Shown here in pieces: positions 24,341 to 36,600 of a stretch of DNA of 64,000 nucleotides. Source of the DNA: Peromyscus leucopus (lineage: Eukaryota > Chordata > Mammalia > Rodentia > Cricetidae); NCBI RefSeq assembly GCF_004664715.2, contig NC_051075.1:29346504-29410503 (forward strand), given 5' to 3'. The notes under the pieces were generated by a model. It searched no databases. It was not told where the DNA came from and saw only the letters and a program-made list of their open reading frames with translations. Every line of letters starts with the position of its first letter. Position 1 is the stretch's first letter. The translations under genes were made by a program, and so were the position numbers.

Positions 24341-25192
24341 CCCAAGAATTCAAGTCATGAACCAGAAGAAATATTTAAGATTGAAAATAGAAACAGGGCA
24401 CAGCATGTTTTTAAAGACTTGGCACTCTGAGTGTTAACTTTAATTATATACCTGCAATGATGTTAATGTTTTACATACTTTTGAGTCATTATCCCCCAGC
24501 CAATTTTGTTCATGTCACATTCTTTAACAAGAAAGTTGTACAACACACATATAATGGATAAATCATGCTCATCCTCTCTGAAAGAAGGTTGTTTATATAA
24601 ATTATTTGGAATTATTCTACAATGGTGTTTTTTCTCTTCTCAATATCTTTGTTTTGTTCCTTTCCTTTATATATAATTCAATACTATTTTAGAAATTTTA
24701 CTGCTCACCTTTTTAAAAACTTGGATGAACTGAGCACTTTCTGATGGTTTTCTTGCCCTGTTATGGAGTTCTTTCTGTATTTGTCATTAGCTTGAAGCAC
24801 TTGGGAATGCTCTATGATCTTGTATATTTCCTTTGTTTAGTACCCAAATAAATCATTTCTCCAAAGAACCCTAGTTTCTTCACATTGGAAAATAATATCA
24901 GAAACCAAAACCTAGAGGTGTGCTATCTTTCCTGATACTCTTGTGACCTGGCAAGGATCTGTACAATGAATTCTAACCCATGATTCACACAGAGCTATTA
25001 CTATTTCCTTTTGAAACAACTTACTTCTATGGGTCTAAAGTTAAACATGAGTTCATCCTGATACCTCATCATTACCCCATGAATCATTTTCTCTTCCCTT
25101 GCTTAAATAAGATCTCAAACCCAACCAGAGAGAAGTATGGCTCCAAATATCCAGATCCATTCATATACTATTTACTTCCTATATACAGGCAT
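24341..25192. other. Intergenic, no gene seen
   Basis: Unique-looking. The 107-aa frame at 24980-25303 has no recognisable domain. Confidence 0.4.
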
Positions 25193-25590
25193 AGTAGTGT
25201 TATGAGAATTGTGTTTCCTCAAAGTTCAAATGTTGAAGCCCTAACCATACATTGGAATGTGAGCTTATCTGGAAGTAAGGTCATTGTAAATGTAAATAGC
25301 TAAGATGAGTAAGCCCTAGTCTAGTATAATTGGAGTTCTTATGAATGAGAAAAATTTAACAATCAACAGGGAGAACACTATGCTAAGAGTGACAAGCCAA
25401 TGTGAGGAAAGGTCCTATCAGAAGCACGAAGTCAGGGCCAGGAGGAATCATTTCACAGTACCTTCAGAGTGAGTAAAGACCTACTTACACTTTGATCTTA
25501 GAATTTTAGGCTATAGGATCAGCAGATAGTACATTCTATAAGTTACACTACCAAATTATGGTGTTTGTTTTGGCATCCTCCTAAAATTGA
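25193..25590 (+). repeat. Ancient mammalian interspersed repeat (MaLR-like)
   Basis: TTGAAGCCCTAACCATACAT, then GGAAGTAAGGTCATTGTAAA, and GGAGTTCTTATGAATGAGAA follow the order of an old placental repeat. Too diverged for a firm family. Confidence 0.45.
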
Positions 25591-25959
25591 TACCAGAAGG
25601 GTGAGATTTGTTATCTATAGAGTATGAGTATGGGAAAGGCAGTATCTTCCACTTATACACAGTGCCATGTGATAGGTTGTCTTGATTTGGTGTGTTTAGA
25701 ATCTATAAAATTGAGGAGTTTTCAGATAAGCAGGCTTTCCCCTTCCCTCTCTTCAATTTCTTTCAGATGATTGTAATGTTATTAGAGTCTTCAGTCCTAC
25801 ATCCATACAAGGATCACTCAATTTTAAAATGATTTTTTAAATTATAAACTTAAAATTATCCCTTCATATTTTTAAATTCTTCATATTGTTAACTCTTCAT
25901 GTTGTTAACTTCTAAAGGCTACAAACAGTCCAGTTCCATTTGCCAATTGGATAACATTA

Positions 25960-25973
25960 TGTAGAACAGTTTT
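25960..25973. repeat. Target-site duplication of the full-length L1, left copy
   Basis: TGTAGAACAGTTTT, identical to 32427-32440 on the far side of the L1. Confidence 0.9.
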
Positions 25974-26082
25974 TTTTTTTTTTTTTTTATAAAAAAGTTT
26001 TTTTTTTTTTATTTTAAGTAAATTTATTTTACAACATCATTTAGTTCAACATAATAGCCACAGATTCCCCTGTTCTCCCACT

Positions 26083-26130
26083 CTCGCCCCCTCCCCCTCC
26101 CCCCATCCCACCCCCCATTCCCACCTCCTC
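26083..26130 (-). repeat. G-rich tract in L1 3' UTR
   Basis: On the element's strand, several runs of four or more G are separated by one or a few bases, the composition of a potential G-quadruplex. G-rich tracts are a known feature of rodent L1 3' UTRs. Confidence 0.75.
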
Positions 26131-26932
26131 CAGATCAAGGTCTCCCCTGAGGACCGGGATCGACCTGGTAGACTCAGTCCAGCCAGGACCAGTCCCCCCC
26201 TCCCAGACCGAGCCAAGTGTCCCTGCATATGTCCCAGGATTCAAACAGCCAACTCATGCAACAAGCCCAGGACCCGGCACCAACACACGGCTGCCTCCCA
26301 AACAGATCAAGCCAAATGACTGTCTCACCCGTTCAGGGGCCTGATGCAGTTGGGGGCCCCTCAGCCTTTGGTTCATAGATCCTGTGCTTCCATTCGTTTG
26401 GCTATTTGTCCCTGTGCTTTATCCAACCCTGGCTTCAACAATTCTCGCTCATATAAACCCTCTTCTTTCTCACTAATTAGACTCCCAGTGCTCCACCAGG
26501 GGCCCAGCCATGGATGTCTGCATCCAGATTCCTCAGACCTTCCTTGGATGGGGTTTATGGCACAACTAACAGGGTGTCTGGCCATCCCATCACCGGAGTA
26601 GGTCAGTTCCTGCCGTCTCTCGTCCATTGCCAGCAGTCTTTTGCATGGGTATCTTTGTGGATCTCCGTGGGCCTCCCTAGCTCTCTGCTTCCTCCCCTTC
26701 TCATGTGGTCTTCATTTACCATGGTCTCCTATTCCTTGTTCTCCCTCTCTTTTCTTGATCCAGCTAGGATCTCCCACTCTCTTTCCCTCGACCGTCGCTC
26801 TTCATTGTTCCCACTCATGACCAGGCTGTTCATGTAGATCTCATCCAATTCTCCATGTCTTTTTTGGGGTCCCGTTTTCCAGGTAGCCTCACTGGTGATG
26901 TGAGTAGCAGTTCAGTCATCCTTGTTCCACAT

Positions 26933-29900
26933 CTAGTATCTTCCTATGAGTGGGTACATACCATATTTGTCTTTCTGAGTCTGGGTCACCTCACTCAGGA
27001 TGATTTTTTCTAGATCCATCCATTTGTCTGCAAACCGTATGATGTCATTGTTTTTCTCTGCTGAGTAGTATTCCATTGTGTATATGTGCCACAATTTCTT
27101 TATCCATTCTTCAGTTGAAGGGCATCTAGGTTGTTTCCAGGTTTTGGCTATTACAAACAATGCTGATATGAACATAGCTGAGCAAGTGCTCTTGTGGTAT
27201 GATTGAGCATTTCTTGGGTATATGCCCAAAAGTGGTATAGCTGGATCTTGGGGGAGATTGATTCCCAATTTTCTAAGAAAGCGCCATATTGATTTCCAAA
27301 GTGGTTGTACAAGCTTGCATTCCCACCAGCAGTGGAGGAGAGTTCCTCTAGCTCCACAACCTCTCCAGCATAAAGTGTCTTCAGTGTTTTTGATCTTAGC
27401 CATTCTGACAGGCGTAAGGTGGTATCTCAGAGTTGTTTTGATTTGCATTTCCCTGATGATTAGGGATGTTGAGCAGTTCCTTAAATGTCTTTCAGCCATT
27501 TGGGTTTCCTCTGTTGAGAATTCTCTGTTTAATTCTAAAGCCCATTTCTCAATTGGACTGTTGGTCGTTTTGATGTCTAATTTCTTGAGTTCCTTATATA
27601 TTCTGGATATCAGTCCTCTGTCACCTGTGGGGTTGGTGAAGATCTTTTCCCATTCAGTAGGCTGTCGCTTTGCCTTGTTGACCGTATCCTTTGCTCTACA
27701 AAAGCTTCTCAGTTTCAGGAGGTCCCATTGATTGATTGTTTGTCTCAGTGTCTGCGCTACTGGTGTTATATTTAGGAAGTGATCTCCTATGCCAATGCGT
27801 TCAAGATTACTTCCTACTTTCTCTTCTAGCAGGTTTAGAGTAGCTGGATTTATGTTGAGGTCTTTGATCCACTTGGACTTAAGTTTTGTGCACGGTGACA
27901 GATATGGATCTATTTGCAGCCTTCTACACGTTGATATCCAGTTATGCCAGCACCATTTGTTGAAGATGCTTTCTTTTTTCCATTGTACACTTTTGGCTTC
28001 TTTGTCAAAAATTATATGTCCATAGGTGTGTGGGTTAATGTCAGGGTCTTCAATTCGATTCCATTGGTCCACATGTCGGTTTTTATGCCAATACCAAGCT
28101 GTTTTTATTACTGTAGCTCTATAGTAGAGCTTGAAGTTAGGGATTGTGATGCCTCCAGAAGTTGTTTTATTGTACAGGTTTCTTTTAGCTATTCTGGGTT
28201 TTTTGTTTTTCCATATGAAGTTGAGTATTATTCTTTCCAGGTCTGTGAAGAATTGTGTTGGCATTTTGATGGGGATTGCATTGAATCTGTATATTGCTTT
28301 TGGTAAGATTGCCATTTTTACTATGTTAACCCTGCCTATCCATGAGCATGGGAGATCTTTCCATTTTCTGACATCTTCTTCAATTTCTTTTTTCAGGGAC
28401 TTAAAGTTCTTGTCATATAGGTCCTTCACTTGCTTGGTTAGTGTTACCCCAAGGTATTTTATGTCATTTTTGGCTATTGTAAAGGGTGATGTATCTCTAA
28501 TTGCCTTCTCATCTTCTTTGTCCATTGTATATAGGAAGGCTACTGATTTTTTTGAGTTGATCTTGTATCCTGCTACGTTGCTGAAGGTGTTTATAAGCTT
28601 TATCAATTCCTGGGTGGAATCTTTGGGGTCACTCAAGTATACTATCATGTCATCTGCAAATAGGGAAAGCTTGACTTCTTCCTTTCCAATTTGTATCCCC
28701 TTAATCTCCTTATGTTGTCTTATTGCTCTGGCTAGAACTTCAAGTACTATATTGAATAAGTATGGGGAGAGTGGACAGCCTTGCCTCGTTCCTGATTTTA
28801 GTGGAATTGCTTTGAGTTTCTCTCCATTTAATTTGATGTTGGCTGTTGGTTTGCTATATATTGCCTTTATTATGTTTAGGTATGTTCCCCGTATTCCTGA
28901 TCGCTCCAAGACTTTTATCATGAAGGGGTGCTGGATTTTGTCAAATGCCTTTTCTGCATCTAGTGAGATGATCATGTGGTTTTTTTCTTTGAGTTTGTTT
29001 ATATGGTGTATTACGTTGATGGACTTTCGTATGTTGAACCACCCTTGCATCCCTGGGATGAAGCCTACTTGATCATGGTGGATAATTGTTCTGATGTGTT
29101 CTTGGAGTCTGTTTGCCAATATTTTATTGAGTATTTTTGCATCAATGTTCATGAGGGAGATCGGTCTGTAGTTCTCTTTCTTTGTTGTATCCTTGTTTGG
29201 TTTAGGAATCAGGGTAATTGTAGCCTCATAAAAGGAGTTTGGTAATGTTCCTTCTGTTTCTATTATGTGGAACAATTTAGAGAGTATTGGTATTAACTCT
29301 TCTTTGAAGATCTGGTAGAATTCTGCGCTGAAACCATCTGGTCCTGGGCTTTTTTTGGTTGGGAGACTTTTAATGACTGTTTCTATTTCCTTAGGGGTTA
29401 TTGGGCTATTTAAATAGTTTATCTGGTCTTGATTTAACTTAGGTATGTGGTACTTATCCAGAAAAATGTCCATTTCTTTTAGGTTTTCCAGTTTTGTGGA
29501 GTAGAGGTTTTTGAAATATGACCTTATAATTCTCTGGATTTCCTCAATGTCTGTTGTTATGTCCCCCTTTTCATTTCTGATTTTGTTGATTTGGATTCTC
29601 TCTCTCTGTCTTTTGGTTAGTTTGGATAAGGGCTTGTCTATCTTGTTGATTTTCTCAAAGAACCAACTCTTTGTTTCATTAATTTTTTGTATTATTCTCT
29701 TAGTTTCTAATTTATTAATTTCCCCTCTCACTTTGATAATTTCCTGGCGTCTATTCTTCCTGGGAGACTTTGCTTCTTCTTGTTCTAGAGCTTTCAGGTG
29801 TGCTGTTAAGTCACTAGTGTGAGATTTCTCCAACTTCTTTATGTGTGCATTTAGTGCTATGAATTTCCCTCTTAGCACTGCTTTCATTGTGTCCCATAAG

Positions 29901-30757
29901 TTTGGGTATGTGGTGTCTTCATTTTCATTGATCTCTAGGAAGTCTTTAATTTCTTTCTTTATTTCTTCCTTAACCCATTGGTGATTTAGTTGAGCATTAT
30001 TCAGTTTCCATGAGAAAGTAGGTTTTCTGTAGTTTTTGTTGTTGTTGAGATCTAACTTTAACCCATGGTGGTCTGATAGAACACAGGAGGTTATTCTAAT
30101 TGTTTTGTATCTGTTGAGATATGCTTTGTGGCCAAGTATGTGGTCAATTTTAGAGAAAGTTCCATGGGGTGCTGAGAAGAATGTATATTCTTTCTTGTTA
30201 GGATGGAATGTTCTGTAGATATCTATTAGGTCCAATTGGGTCATGACATCAGTTAAGTCCTTTATTTCTCTGTTAAGTTTCGATTTGGGAGATCTGTCCA
30301 GTGGTGAAAGTGGGGTGTTGAGATCTCCCACTATTAATGTGTGGGGTTTTATATGTGGTTTAAGCTTTAGTAATGTTTCTTTTACATATGTGGGTGCCCT
30401 TGTGTTTGGGGCATAAATGTTCAGAATTGAAACTTCATCTTGGTGGATCTTTCCTGTGATGAATATGTAATGTCCTTCTTTATCTCTTTTGATTGATTTT
30501 AGTTTGAAGTCTATTTTGTTGGATATCAGTATGGCTACCCCTGCTTGTTTCTTAAGACCATTTGATTGGAAAGTCTTTTCCCAGCCTTTTATTCTTAGGT
30601 AGTGTCTGTCTTTGAATTTGAGATGTGTTTCTTGTATGCAGCAGAAAGTTGGGTTCTGCTTTCGTATCCATTCTGTAAGTCTATGTCTTTTTATAGGTGA
30701 ATTAAGTCCGTTGATATTAAGGGATATTAACGACCAGTGATTGTTCATCCCTGTCAT
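26933..30757 (-). CDS. L1 ORF2p: endonuclease and reverse transcriptase, uninterrupted
   Basis: 1274 aa, the usual full length for rodent L1 ORF2p, which nicks target DNA and copies L1 RNA onto it. The N-terminal apurinic-type endonuclease has Glu43 (IQETH), Asp145 (GDLN) and SDHH at 228-231. The RT has Asp600 (SLDAEKAFD), [11 protein letters not shown] at 655-665 and FADD at 700-703. A C-terminal cysteine-rich motif, C-x3-C-x7-H-x4-C, is at 1130-1147. All key residues I can check are present. It starts 53 nt after the ORF1 stop, the normal short spacer. Since the linked ORF1 is broken, this copy is probably not self-sufficient. Confidence 0.95.
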   Translation of the reverse strand: MTGMNNHWSLISLNINGLNSPIKRHRLTEWIRKQNPTFCCIQETHLKFKDRHYLRIKGWEKTFQSNGLKKQAGVAILISNKIDFKLKSIKRDKEGHYIFITGKIHQDEVSILNIYAPNTRAPTYVKETLLKLKPHIKPHTLIVGDLNTPLSPLDRSPKSKLNREIKDLTDVMTQLDLIDIYRTFHPNKKEYTFFSAPHGTFSKIDHILGHKAYLNRYKTIRITSCVLSDHHGLKLDLNNNKNYRKPTFSWKLNNAQLNHQWVKEEIKKEIKDFLEINENEDTTYPNLWDTMKAVLRGKFIALNAHIKKLEKSHTSDLTAHLKALEQEEAKSPRKNRRQEIIKVRGEINKLETKRIIQKINETKSWFFEKINKIDKPLSKLTKRQRERIQINKIRNEKGDITTDIEEIQRIIRSYFKNLYSTKLENLKEMDIFLDKYHIPKLNQDQINYLNSPITPKEIETVIKSLPTKKSPGPDGFSAEFYQIFKEELIPILSKLFHIIETEGTLPNSFYEATITLIPKPNKDTTKKENYRPISLMNIDAKILNKILANRLQEHIRTIIHHDQVGFIPGMQGWFNIRKSINVIHHINKLKEKNHMIISLDAEKAFDKIQHPFMIKVLERSGIRGTYLNIIKAIYSKPTANIKLNGEKLKAIPLKSGTRQGCPLSPYLFNIVLEVLARAIRQHKEIKGIQIGKEEVKLSLFADDMIVYLSDPKDSTQELIKLINTFSNVAGYKINSKKSVAFLYTMDKEDEKAIRDTSPFTIAKNDIKYLGVTLTKQVKDLYDKNFKSLKKEIEEDVRKWKDLPCSWIGRVNIVKMAILPKAIYRFNAIPIKMPTQFFTDLERIILNFIWKNKKPRIAKRNLYNKTTSGGITIPNFKLYYRATVIKTAWYWHKNRHVDQWNRIEDPDINPHTYGHIIFDKEAKSVQWKKESIFNKWCWHNWISTCRRLQIDPYLSPCTKLKSKWIKDLNINPATLNLLEEKVGSNLERIGIGDHFLNITPVAQTLRQTINQWDLLKLRSFCRAKDTVNKAKRQPTEWEKIFTNPTGDRGLISRIYKELKKLDIKTTNSPIEKWALELNREFSTEETQMAERHLRNCSTSLIIREMQIKTTLRYHLTPVRMAKIKNTEDTLCWRGCGARGTLLHCWWECKLVQPLWKSIWRFLRKLGINLPQDPAIPLLGIYPRNAQSYHKSTCSAMFISALFVIAKTWKQPRCPSTEEWIKKLWHIYTMEYYSAEKNNDIIRFADKWMDLEKIILSEVTQTQKDKYGMYPLIGRY

Positions 30758-30810
30758 TTTTGGTGGTAGTGTGTGTGTACTTCCCTTCTTTGGGGTTTAC
30801 TGTTGTGGCT

Positions 30811-31982
30811 TTATCTATTGCCTGTGTTTTCAAGTGTGTATCTGACTTCCTTAGGTTGGAATTTTCCTTCTAGTGCTTTCTGTAGGGCTGGGTTTGTGGA
30901 TAGGTATTGTTTAAATCTGGCTTTGTCTTCGAATGTCTTGTTCCTTCCGTCTATGATGATTGAAAGTTTTGCTGGGTATATTAGTCTGGGCTGACATCCA
31001 TGGTTTCTTAGTGTCTGCATTACATCTGTCCAGGTCCTTCTGGCTTTCAAAGTCTCCATTGAGAAATCGGGTGTTATTCTGATGGGTTTACCTTTATAGG
31101 TCACTTGGCCTTTTTCCTTGGCTGCTCTTAATATTCTTTCTTTATTCTGTACATTTAGTTGTTTAATTATTATGTGTCGAGGGGACTTTTTTTGGGGGTC
31201 TAGTCTGTTTGGTGTTCTATAGGCTTCTTGTATCTTCATAGGCATTTCCTTCTTTAAGTTGGGAAAGTTTTCTTCTATAATTTTGTTGAATATATTTTCT
31301 GTGCCTTTGAGTTGGTATTCTTCACCTTCTTCTATCCCTATAATTCGTAGGTTTGGTCTTTTCATGGTGTCCCAGATTTCTTGGACATTTTGGTTCATGA
31401 CTTTGTTGGCTTTAGTGTTTCCTTCGACTGATGAAACTATTTCTTCTACTGTATCTTCAATGCCAGAAATCCTCTCTTCCACCTCTTGCATTCTGTTGGT
31501 TATACTTGCATCCGAAGTTCCTGATCTTTTACTCAGGGTTTCTATTTCCAGCATTCCCTCTGTTTGTGTCTTCTTTATTTTTTCAATTTCCTTTTTCAGT
31601 TCTTGGCCTGTTTCCTTTGTTTGTTTCATTGCTTTTTCATGATTTTCTTTCAGTGTTTTATTGTTTTCTTCCAGGACTTTAATGTTTTCTTCCAGGCTTT
31701 AATGTTTTCTTCCAGGAATTTATTTTTTTCTTGGAGGGCTTTATTGTTTTCTTCTAATTTGTTTGCTCTTACCTCTAGTTGTTTATAGCGTTCTTCCAAT
31801 TTCCTTGTCTTTTCCTCTACACAAGCCTCTACCTTCTTCATGAAGTTACTCATAAGGCTACTTTCTTCTGCTTCTTCCAATTTTTGGTGTTCAGGTCTAG
31901 ATGTTGGAGGCGGGCTAGGTTCTGGTGATGCTGTATTGCTCTTCATTTTGCTGTATGTACTTCTGCCTTGACGTCTGCCCAT
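30811..31982 (-). pseudogene. L1 ORF1p, split by a one-base deletion in the coiled coil
   Basis: RNA-binding chaperone of L1. ORF1 begins at the ATG at 31980-31982 (MGRRQGRSTY). The first part is open to 31650 and encodes a basic N-terminus and a heptad-repeat coiled coil. The frame is then lost; the second part (31629-30811) encodes the rest of the coil, the RRM-like domain (NLRIIGIEEGEEY) and the C-terminal domain (RITPDFSMETLKARRTW). The lesion lies in a 21-bp heptad array (about 31657-31760), where the unit at 31678-31697 has only 20 bases. Confidence 0.9.
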
Positions 31983-32426
31983 CTCCTTGTGGTTCTTTCT
32001 TCGTCTTATCAGTGTACTTGTTTCAGAAAGAGCTGACAGATTCAGGAAAACTCTCTCTTTTGTCCAAAAGGGAGTTCTCTTGTCCAACTCTCTGGTCCAG
32101 AAGGGAAGTCCGGGGCGGGCTCTGGTCCAGAATGGCAATCGGGGGCAGGCTGGGAGCTGGGGGCCGGTCTCTAAGTCTCAGGAAGTGGCTGGAGTCGCGG
32201 GCAGATGGGCGTGGGGGCAGGGCGCGGAGATTGCAGGGGCTGCCGGGGGGCTTGGAAAAGGGGATCCCTCCCGGTGGGGCTAGAAGGGGAGCTGTCTGGT
32301 AGCCAGAACCTGGTGCCAAGTTGGGCAGGTCTTTCCGGAGTGGCTGGTACCCAGGGATTGGGTCCGGGTTGGACCCGGGTACTCACCTCTGGACCAGAAG
32401 GGAAGTCGGGGGCAGGCTGGGAGCTG
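31983..32426 (-). promoter_or_regulatory. L1 5' UTR with tandem monomers
   Basis: The block ending GGCAGGCTGGGAGCT recurs at 32159 and 32425, a 266-bp period, so there is one full and one partial GC-rich monomer. Rodent L1 promoters are built from such monomers. The frame upstream of ORF1 repeats a PFWTR motif, but no upstream start is needed. Confidence 0.8.
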
Positions 32427-32440
32427 TGTAGAACAGTTTT
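32427..32440. repeat. Target-site duplication of the full-length L1, right copy
   Basis: TGTAGAACAGTTTT, identical to 25960-25973. Confidence 0.9.
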
Positions 32441-33011
32441 ACCATCTGAAAAATACCTGCATTTCAGAAGTACCCTGGCTCACACTCTCTGCCAGGTAAC
32501 CTGAAAACTGTTTACTGTCTCAATTTTGCTTTATCCAAAATGTTGTAATTGGAAGCAATATATTATTTCCTATTCCACTAAATAATAGGTATTAATCATT
32601 TATTTATGTCTTTTTGTGGGATGATGGTTTAGTTATTGATTACTGAATAATATTACATCTCATAAATGGGCGATTCTCTTTACTAAAAGACATTTGCTTC
32701 TGGCTTTTGACAATTTTAAATAAATCAAATATAAATCTTCGTGTATTACATTTCTCATTACTGTAAAACACATATGCACAGAAAAAAAGAACATACAGAA
32801 AGAAGAACTGGTTTGGATTTACAGTTATGTAGAATAGAGCCCATGCAAAAAGGAAGGCCTGACAGAGTTTAAAGCTAGGAGTATGTGGCTAGAATTAACC
32901 ATATCTTCATGGACCAGGAAGCAGAAAAGGGGGAAATGCAGGAATTCATTAAGCTTCCTCCACTTTCCTTTTTTTACTTAGTCTGAGCCCCAAACACAGG
33001 ATATTGTCCAC
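32441..33011. other. Intergenic, no gene seen
   Basis: AT-rich unique-looking DNA; nothing supported. Confidence 0.45.
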
Positions 33012-33017
33012 TGTAGA

Positions 33018-33466
33018 TGTAACCAACCGTCTTATTAAATACAAAACACAGAACCAATGCAAAGAAGAGAGCCAAGAGGTCAGAGCTAAGAGCTAAAACC
33101 TTACCCTTCCTCCTGCGGTGGTTGAGAGCTACTTCCTGTGTTAAAGTCTTTATATAGACTTTCTGTTCTGCCTTCTCATTGGTTGTAAACCCAACTATAT
33201 GACTGTCTCATCACTGCCTGTCTGTATAGACCTCCAGGTCTTCTATGGTTGGTATTGAGATTAAAGGTGTGTGTATCCAATGCTGGCTGTATCCCTGAAC
33301 ACACAGAGACTTACCTAGCTCTGCCTACCAAGTGCTGGGATGACAAGCATACACCACCACCGCCTGGCTTTCCTATGGCTTGCTAATAGCTCTGACCCCT
33401 GGGCAACTTTATTTATTAACATACAAATAACATTTTAATACAAATAAAATATCACCATAGTCCACA
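33018..33466 (-). mobile_element. Solo LTR related to provirus 1 (449 bp)
   Basis: On the - strand it opens TGTGGACTATGG and closes GGTTACA, like the LTR at 7228-7723. Flanks TGTAGA (33012-33017) and TTTAGA (33467-33472) form a 6-bp duplication with one mismatch. It carries TATATAAAG, an ACCAATGAGAAGGC CCAAT region and a B1-like segment present once, where provirus 1 has a tandem pair. Confidence 0.8.
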
Positions 33467-33638
33467 TTTAGAATATATCTTTCCACTTTGGTTCATCCTC
33501 TTTGGCAAAAGCCTCACAGATACTACCTAGCTCGTCTAAATTCAGTACGTTGACTGGGAGCATTAACCATCATGTCCAGTGTGCACAACTGTAAGTGGAT
33601 ATATGTTTTCAAGTAAGTTGGTGAATATATAGTAGTGT

Positions 33639-33770
33639 ACTGGGCATGGTGGCACATGCATTTAGTATCAGCACTTGAGGGCAAGAGGTAGGCAGATCCC
33701 TATGAGATCCAAGCTACTCTGGACTACAAAGTGAGACCCTGTTTCAAAAATAAAAGCAAACAAACAACAA
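33639..33770 (+). repeat. B1 SINE
   Basis: ACTGGGCATGGTGGCACATG head, then GAGACCCTGTTTC and an A-rich tail. 7SL-derived SINE, diverged. Confidence 0.85.
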
Positions 33771-34369
33771 ACATCCATCAGTGCAGTTGTAAGATTATAT
33801 AAGGAAAGGTATATTTACTTTTGTAAGAAAGTGGTCGTTTCTTCCCAATGGCTTTGTATTCTTATCAGCTGTGGATTTTTTCTATTGTTCATTTACCTTG
33901 CCAACCATTGTATAATTTATTTTTAAATGACACACGAAATGTTAAAATTGCATAGCCCGGGGAGGCAATAAAATATGGCTTTTGTTTGTTTCGCTGGTTG
34001 GTTTGGGAGGTTGTTTGTGTTTTTTTTTTTAATTTTAATAATAGAATTATGAATGACTTTTGTTTCTTCTCCTATTTAATGGAGTAGCTTAAACTTCAAG
34101 AAAATTTTCTGTTAGACTTTAGAACTCTTTTTTTAATCAGTTATTTGATAAATTCATGGAAAGTACTTTATTCATAGTCACCATATTTTCATGCCATGAT
34201 ATATTGTGCTATGTTAAAATAAGTTAAATGTTTTCTCTGATAAGATAACTATTTATCTCTTTGTACTTTTAAAAAAATTACGTAGTTTGAATTTTTTGAT
34301 TTTTAAAAATCACTTTAACATGTTAGATATATGATTTGTAAACATTTACTTCCAGTCTGTGGCTTTTCC
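33771..34369. other. Intergenic, AT-rich, no gene seen
   Basis: Unique-looking with T-rich runs; no supported frame. Confidence 0.4.
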
Positions 34370-34484
34370 TTGCTTAGTAATATTATATTTTATATTATAT
34401 TACTATATGAATATAGAAAGTATATATAGAGTAATTATATTACTCTCTCTACATATATATAGATTATATATATAATATATAGAT

Positions 34485-34529
<45 letters not shown>

Positions 34530-34530
34530 C
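34370..34530. repeat. (TA)n-(TG)n rich tract
   Basis: TATAT-rich sequence that resolves into a pure TA run and then a TG run ending near 34529. Confidence 0.85.
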
Positions 34531-34819
34531 TTTTGGAAAAGTTTTCTATTTTAATCAAGTACAACTGATTAATTCTTTTCATAGATTTTGGGATTTTTTT
34601 CTTCTTTGAATGTTATTGATTTTCATTTTATATTTGGGTCAACATATCATATCTTGAGCTAATTTTTATAAAAAAAAAGTGTATGGTATGTCACAGGGGA
34701 CTGTGTTGAATTGCCTCTGAGTCTTTGTCAATGACCATTAGATTATTTTTCCATGGATCTGCTTCTGGAATCATTATTATCTTTCATAAATTTAGATATC
34801 TATTCTTTCACATAATGAT

Positions 34820-35335
34820 AGTTATTCTTGGTTCTCAACTTGACTACATGTGGAATTAACTAAAGCCCAAATGGCTTTGATACAGCCACGAGCGGGTTTA
34901 TTTTTCTTAATTAAATTATTTGAGGTGGGAAGACCCACTTCTAATCCTGATCTTTTGAGGTGGGAAGATAAACCTTTAATCTAGATTTTATGAGGTATGA
35001 AGATCCATCTTTAATCTGGGTCACAACTTTTGCTGGCAGCTTTTATAAAGGACATAGAAGAGGAATGCTTGTTTTTTGCCTGCTTGCTCTCACTCTCACT
35101 AGCAAGTCCATCTCTTCACTGGCATTAGAGCCTACTTCATCAAGATTCTGGCATCTACTGAAGACTGGTTAAGACATACAGCTTTATGAATTGAACTACT
35201 GGATTCTTGGACCTCCCATTGGTTAACACCCATAGTTAGACTAGCTGTACTACAGTATGCAAACCATTCTAATAAATCATATACATACATATATATATTC
35301 TGTTCCTTTAAAGAACCTTGATTAATACACATCTG
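34820..35335 (+). repeat. Interspersed rodent repeat, family uncertain
   Basis: Contains tandem-like blocks of TTTGAGGTGGGAAGA, then AGCAAGTCCATCTCTTCACT, and ends near AAGAACCTTGATTAATACAC. I recognise the pattern as a common rodent repeat but not its class. Confidence 0.5.
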
Positions 35336-36216
35336 TACCTAAATTTCCTGCTTAGTATAGCCTTATATAAAACTTAAAATTGATTAGTACAGAGGCAGAT
35401 TGGTAACTTCCAAAGACATCAGAAATTACAAATATTTTAAGGTATATGGAAAGAGGAAATTAAAGTGAGGAAAGAGATGAATTGTACAGAAGAACATTGT
35501 TAGAAGATTAGCTGGGTTCTTCTAACACTTTTACAAGCATCTTTGAAATGGAAGAGAGAAGTATTGTCATCGGAACACTCTGGGTATCTTCTCTGACTTC
35601 TGCAGTTGCTCTCAGAGAATGCAGTCCTCCACTGTTGCAAGTGAAACACTGCTTGATGCACGTTTTAATGAAAACAGTAAGGTGAGAAAGTCCAAGGAGG
35701 ATGAGCTATTTTTACAAAACATATCAAGTGGGGCTTCTCAACATTTTCACAGTTCCCATGACTTTCCCCCTATGTAGGCCTAGCTCTCTACCACCAGGCC
35801 CAAGGCAAAGGGCCCCTGTGCTGAGAGACAAGGAACATGTGAAGGAAATAGACTATCACCAGAGTCCTTCTCATGAAGGCAGGAGCAGAACAGTCTTCTT
35901 GAGAGTCACATTGCTCTGCTCAGATCACTAGGACAACCTCACTTCCTGCTGGATTGTGAAGATCCTTGGCTGAAGTCTCAGGCTGTGTTCCTGATGTAGA
36001 TGGTGAGTGCAAAATCTCTGCTTGATGCTGACCTGATGCTGGCTGATGCATACCATCATGGGACCTATCTGCTTTGAAAGTATTCAGCCACTTCTCCCCT
36101 CTACAAGTAAGAGTTTCAGCCATCTTATGTGTCTTATTTCTTCCATAAGTACACTTTATCTTTTTTTTTAAAGGGAAAAAAAACTAAAGGAAAACAGAGG
36201 TTTTAAAAATTCTTTT
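35336..36216. other. Intergenic, no gene seen
   Basis: Unique-looking DNA. Small frames (35701-35931 and others) show no domain. Confidence 0.4.
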
Positions 36217-36371
36217 GCCAGGTGGTAGTGGCCCATGCCTTTCATCCCAGCACTTGGGAAGCAGAGGCAGGCAGATCTCTGAATTCGAGGCCATCCTGGT
36301 CTTCAGAGAGTTCCAGGACAGCCAGGGCTACATAGAAACCCTATCTTGAAAAATCAAAATAAATAAACAAA
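36217..36371 (+). repeat. B1 SINE
   Basis: GCCAGGTGGTAGTGGCCCAT head, TCATCCCAGCACTTGGGAAG middle, AGCCAGGGCTACATAGAAAC and an A-rich tail. Confidence 0.92.
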
Positions 36372-36429
36372 CTAATTAATTAATTAAAAATAAAAATTCT
36401 GTTTGTTTTAAATTATATGTATATATGTG

Positions 36430-36600
36430 TTTGTGGGGGGTATACATGTGCACAGGTATCTATGGAAGGCAGAGAGACCAGAAATGGAGCTGCAGCTGCA
36501 GAAGAACGTGATGTGGATAAGTGGGGGGAATCAAGGTTTGGTTTTCTGGAGAGCATCGACTACTTTTAACAGTTGAGCTAACTCCATAGTCCCTCTCTTT
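36430..36600 (-). repeat. Degenerate B3-like SINE
   Basis: Order of ATACATGTGCACAGG, GGCAGAGAGACCAGAAATGG and AGTTGAGCTAACTCCATAG suggests a reversed, eroded tRNA-type SINE. Confidence 0.4.

Larger units (their letters stand above)
25974..32426 (-). mobile_element. L1: Full-length L1 retrotransposon
   Basis: About 6.45 kb on the - strand. From its 5' end: promoter monomers (about 32426-31983), ORF1 (broken), ORF2 (uninterrupted), a 3' UTR with a G-rich stretch (26083-26130, C-rich as printed) and a poly-A tail seen as T runs at 25974-25990. Flanked by perfect 14-bp duplications. The perfect duplication and uninterrupted ORF2 indicate a recent insertion. The same family left the 3' fragment at 49002-49755. 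Confidence 0.95.

Noticed and set aside
24131..24430. 99-aa frame as a possible host exon
   Set aside because: Overlaps an interspersed-repeat-like stretch, has no domain and no matching splice context.
28131..29072. 313-aa + strand open frame and other long frames between 27222 and 32302
   Set aside because: They lie antisense to L1 ORF2, ORF1 and the L1 5' UTR. Composition is the shadow of the real - strand frames and no domain is visible.
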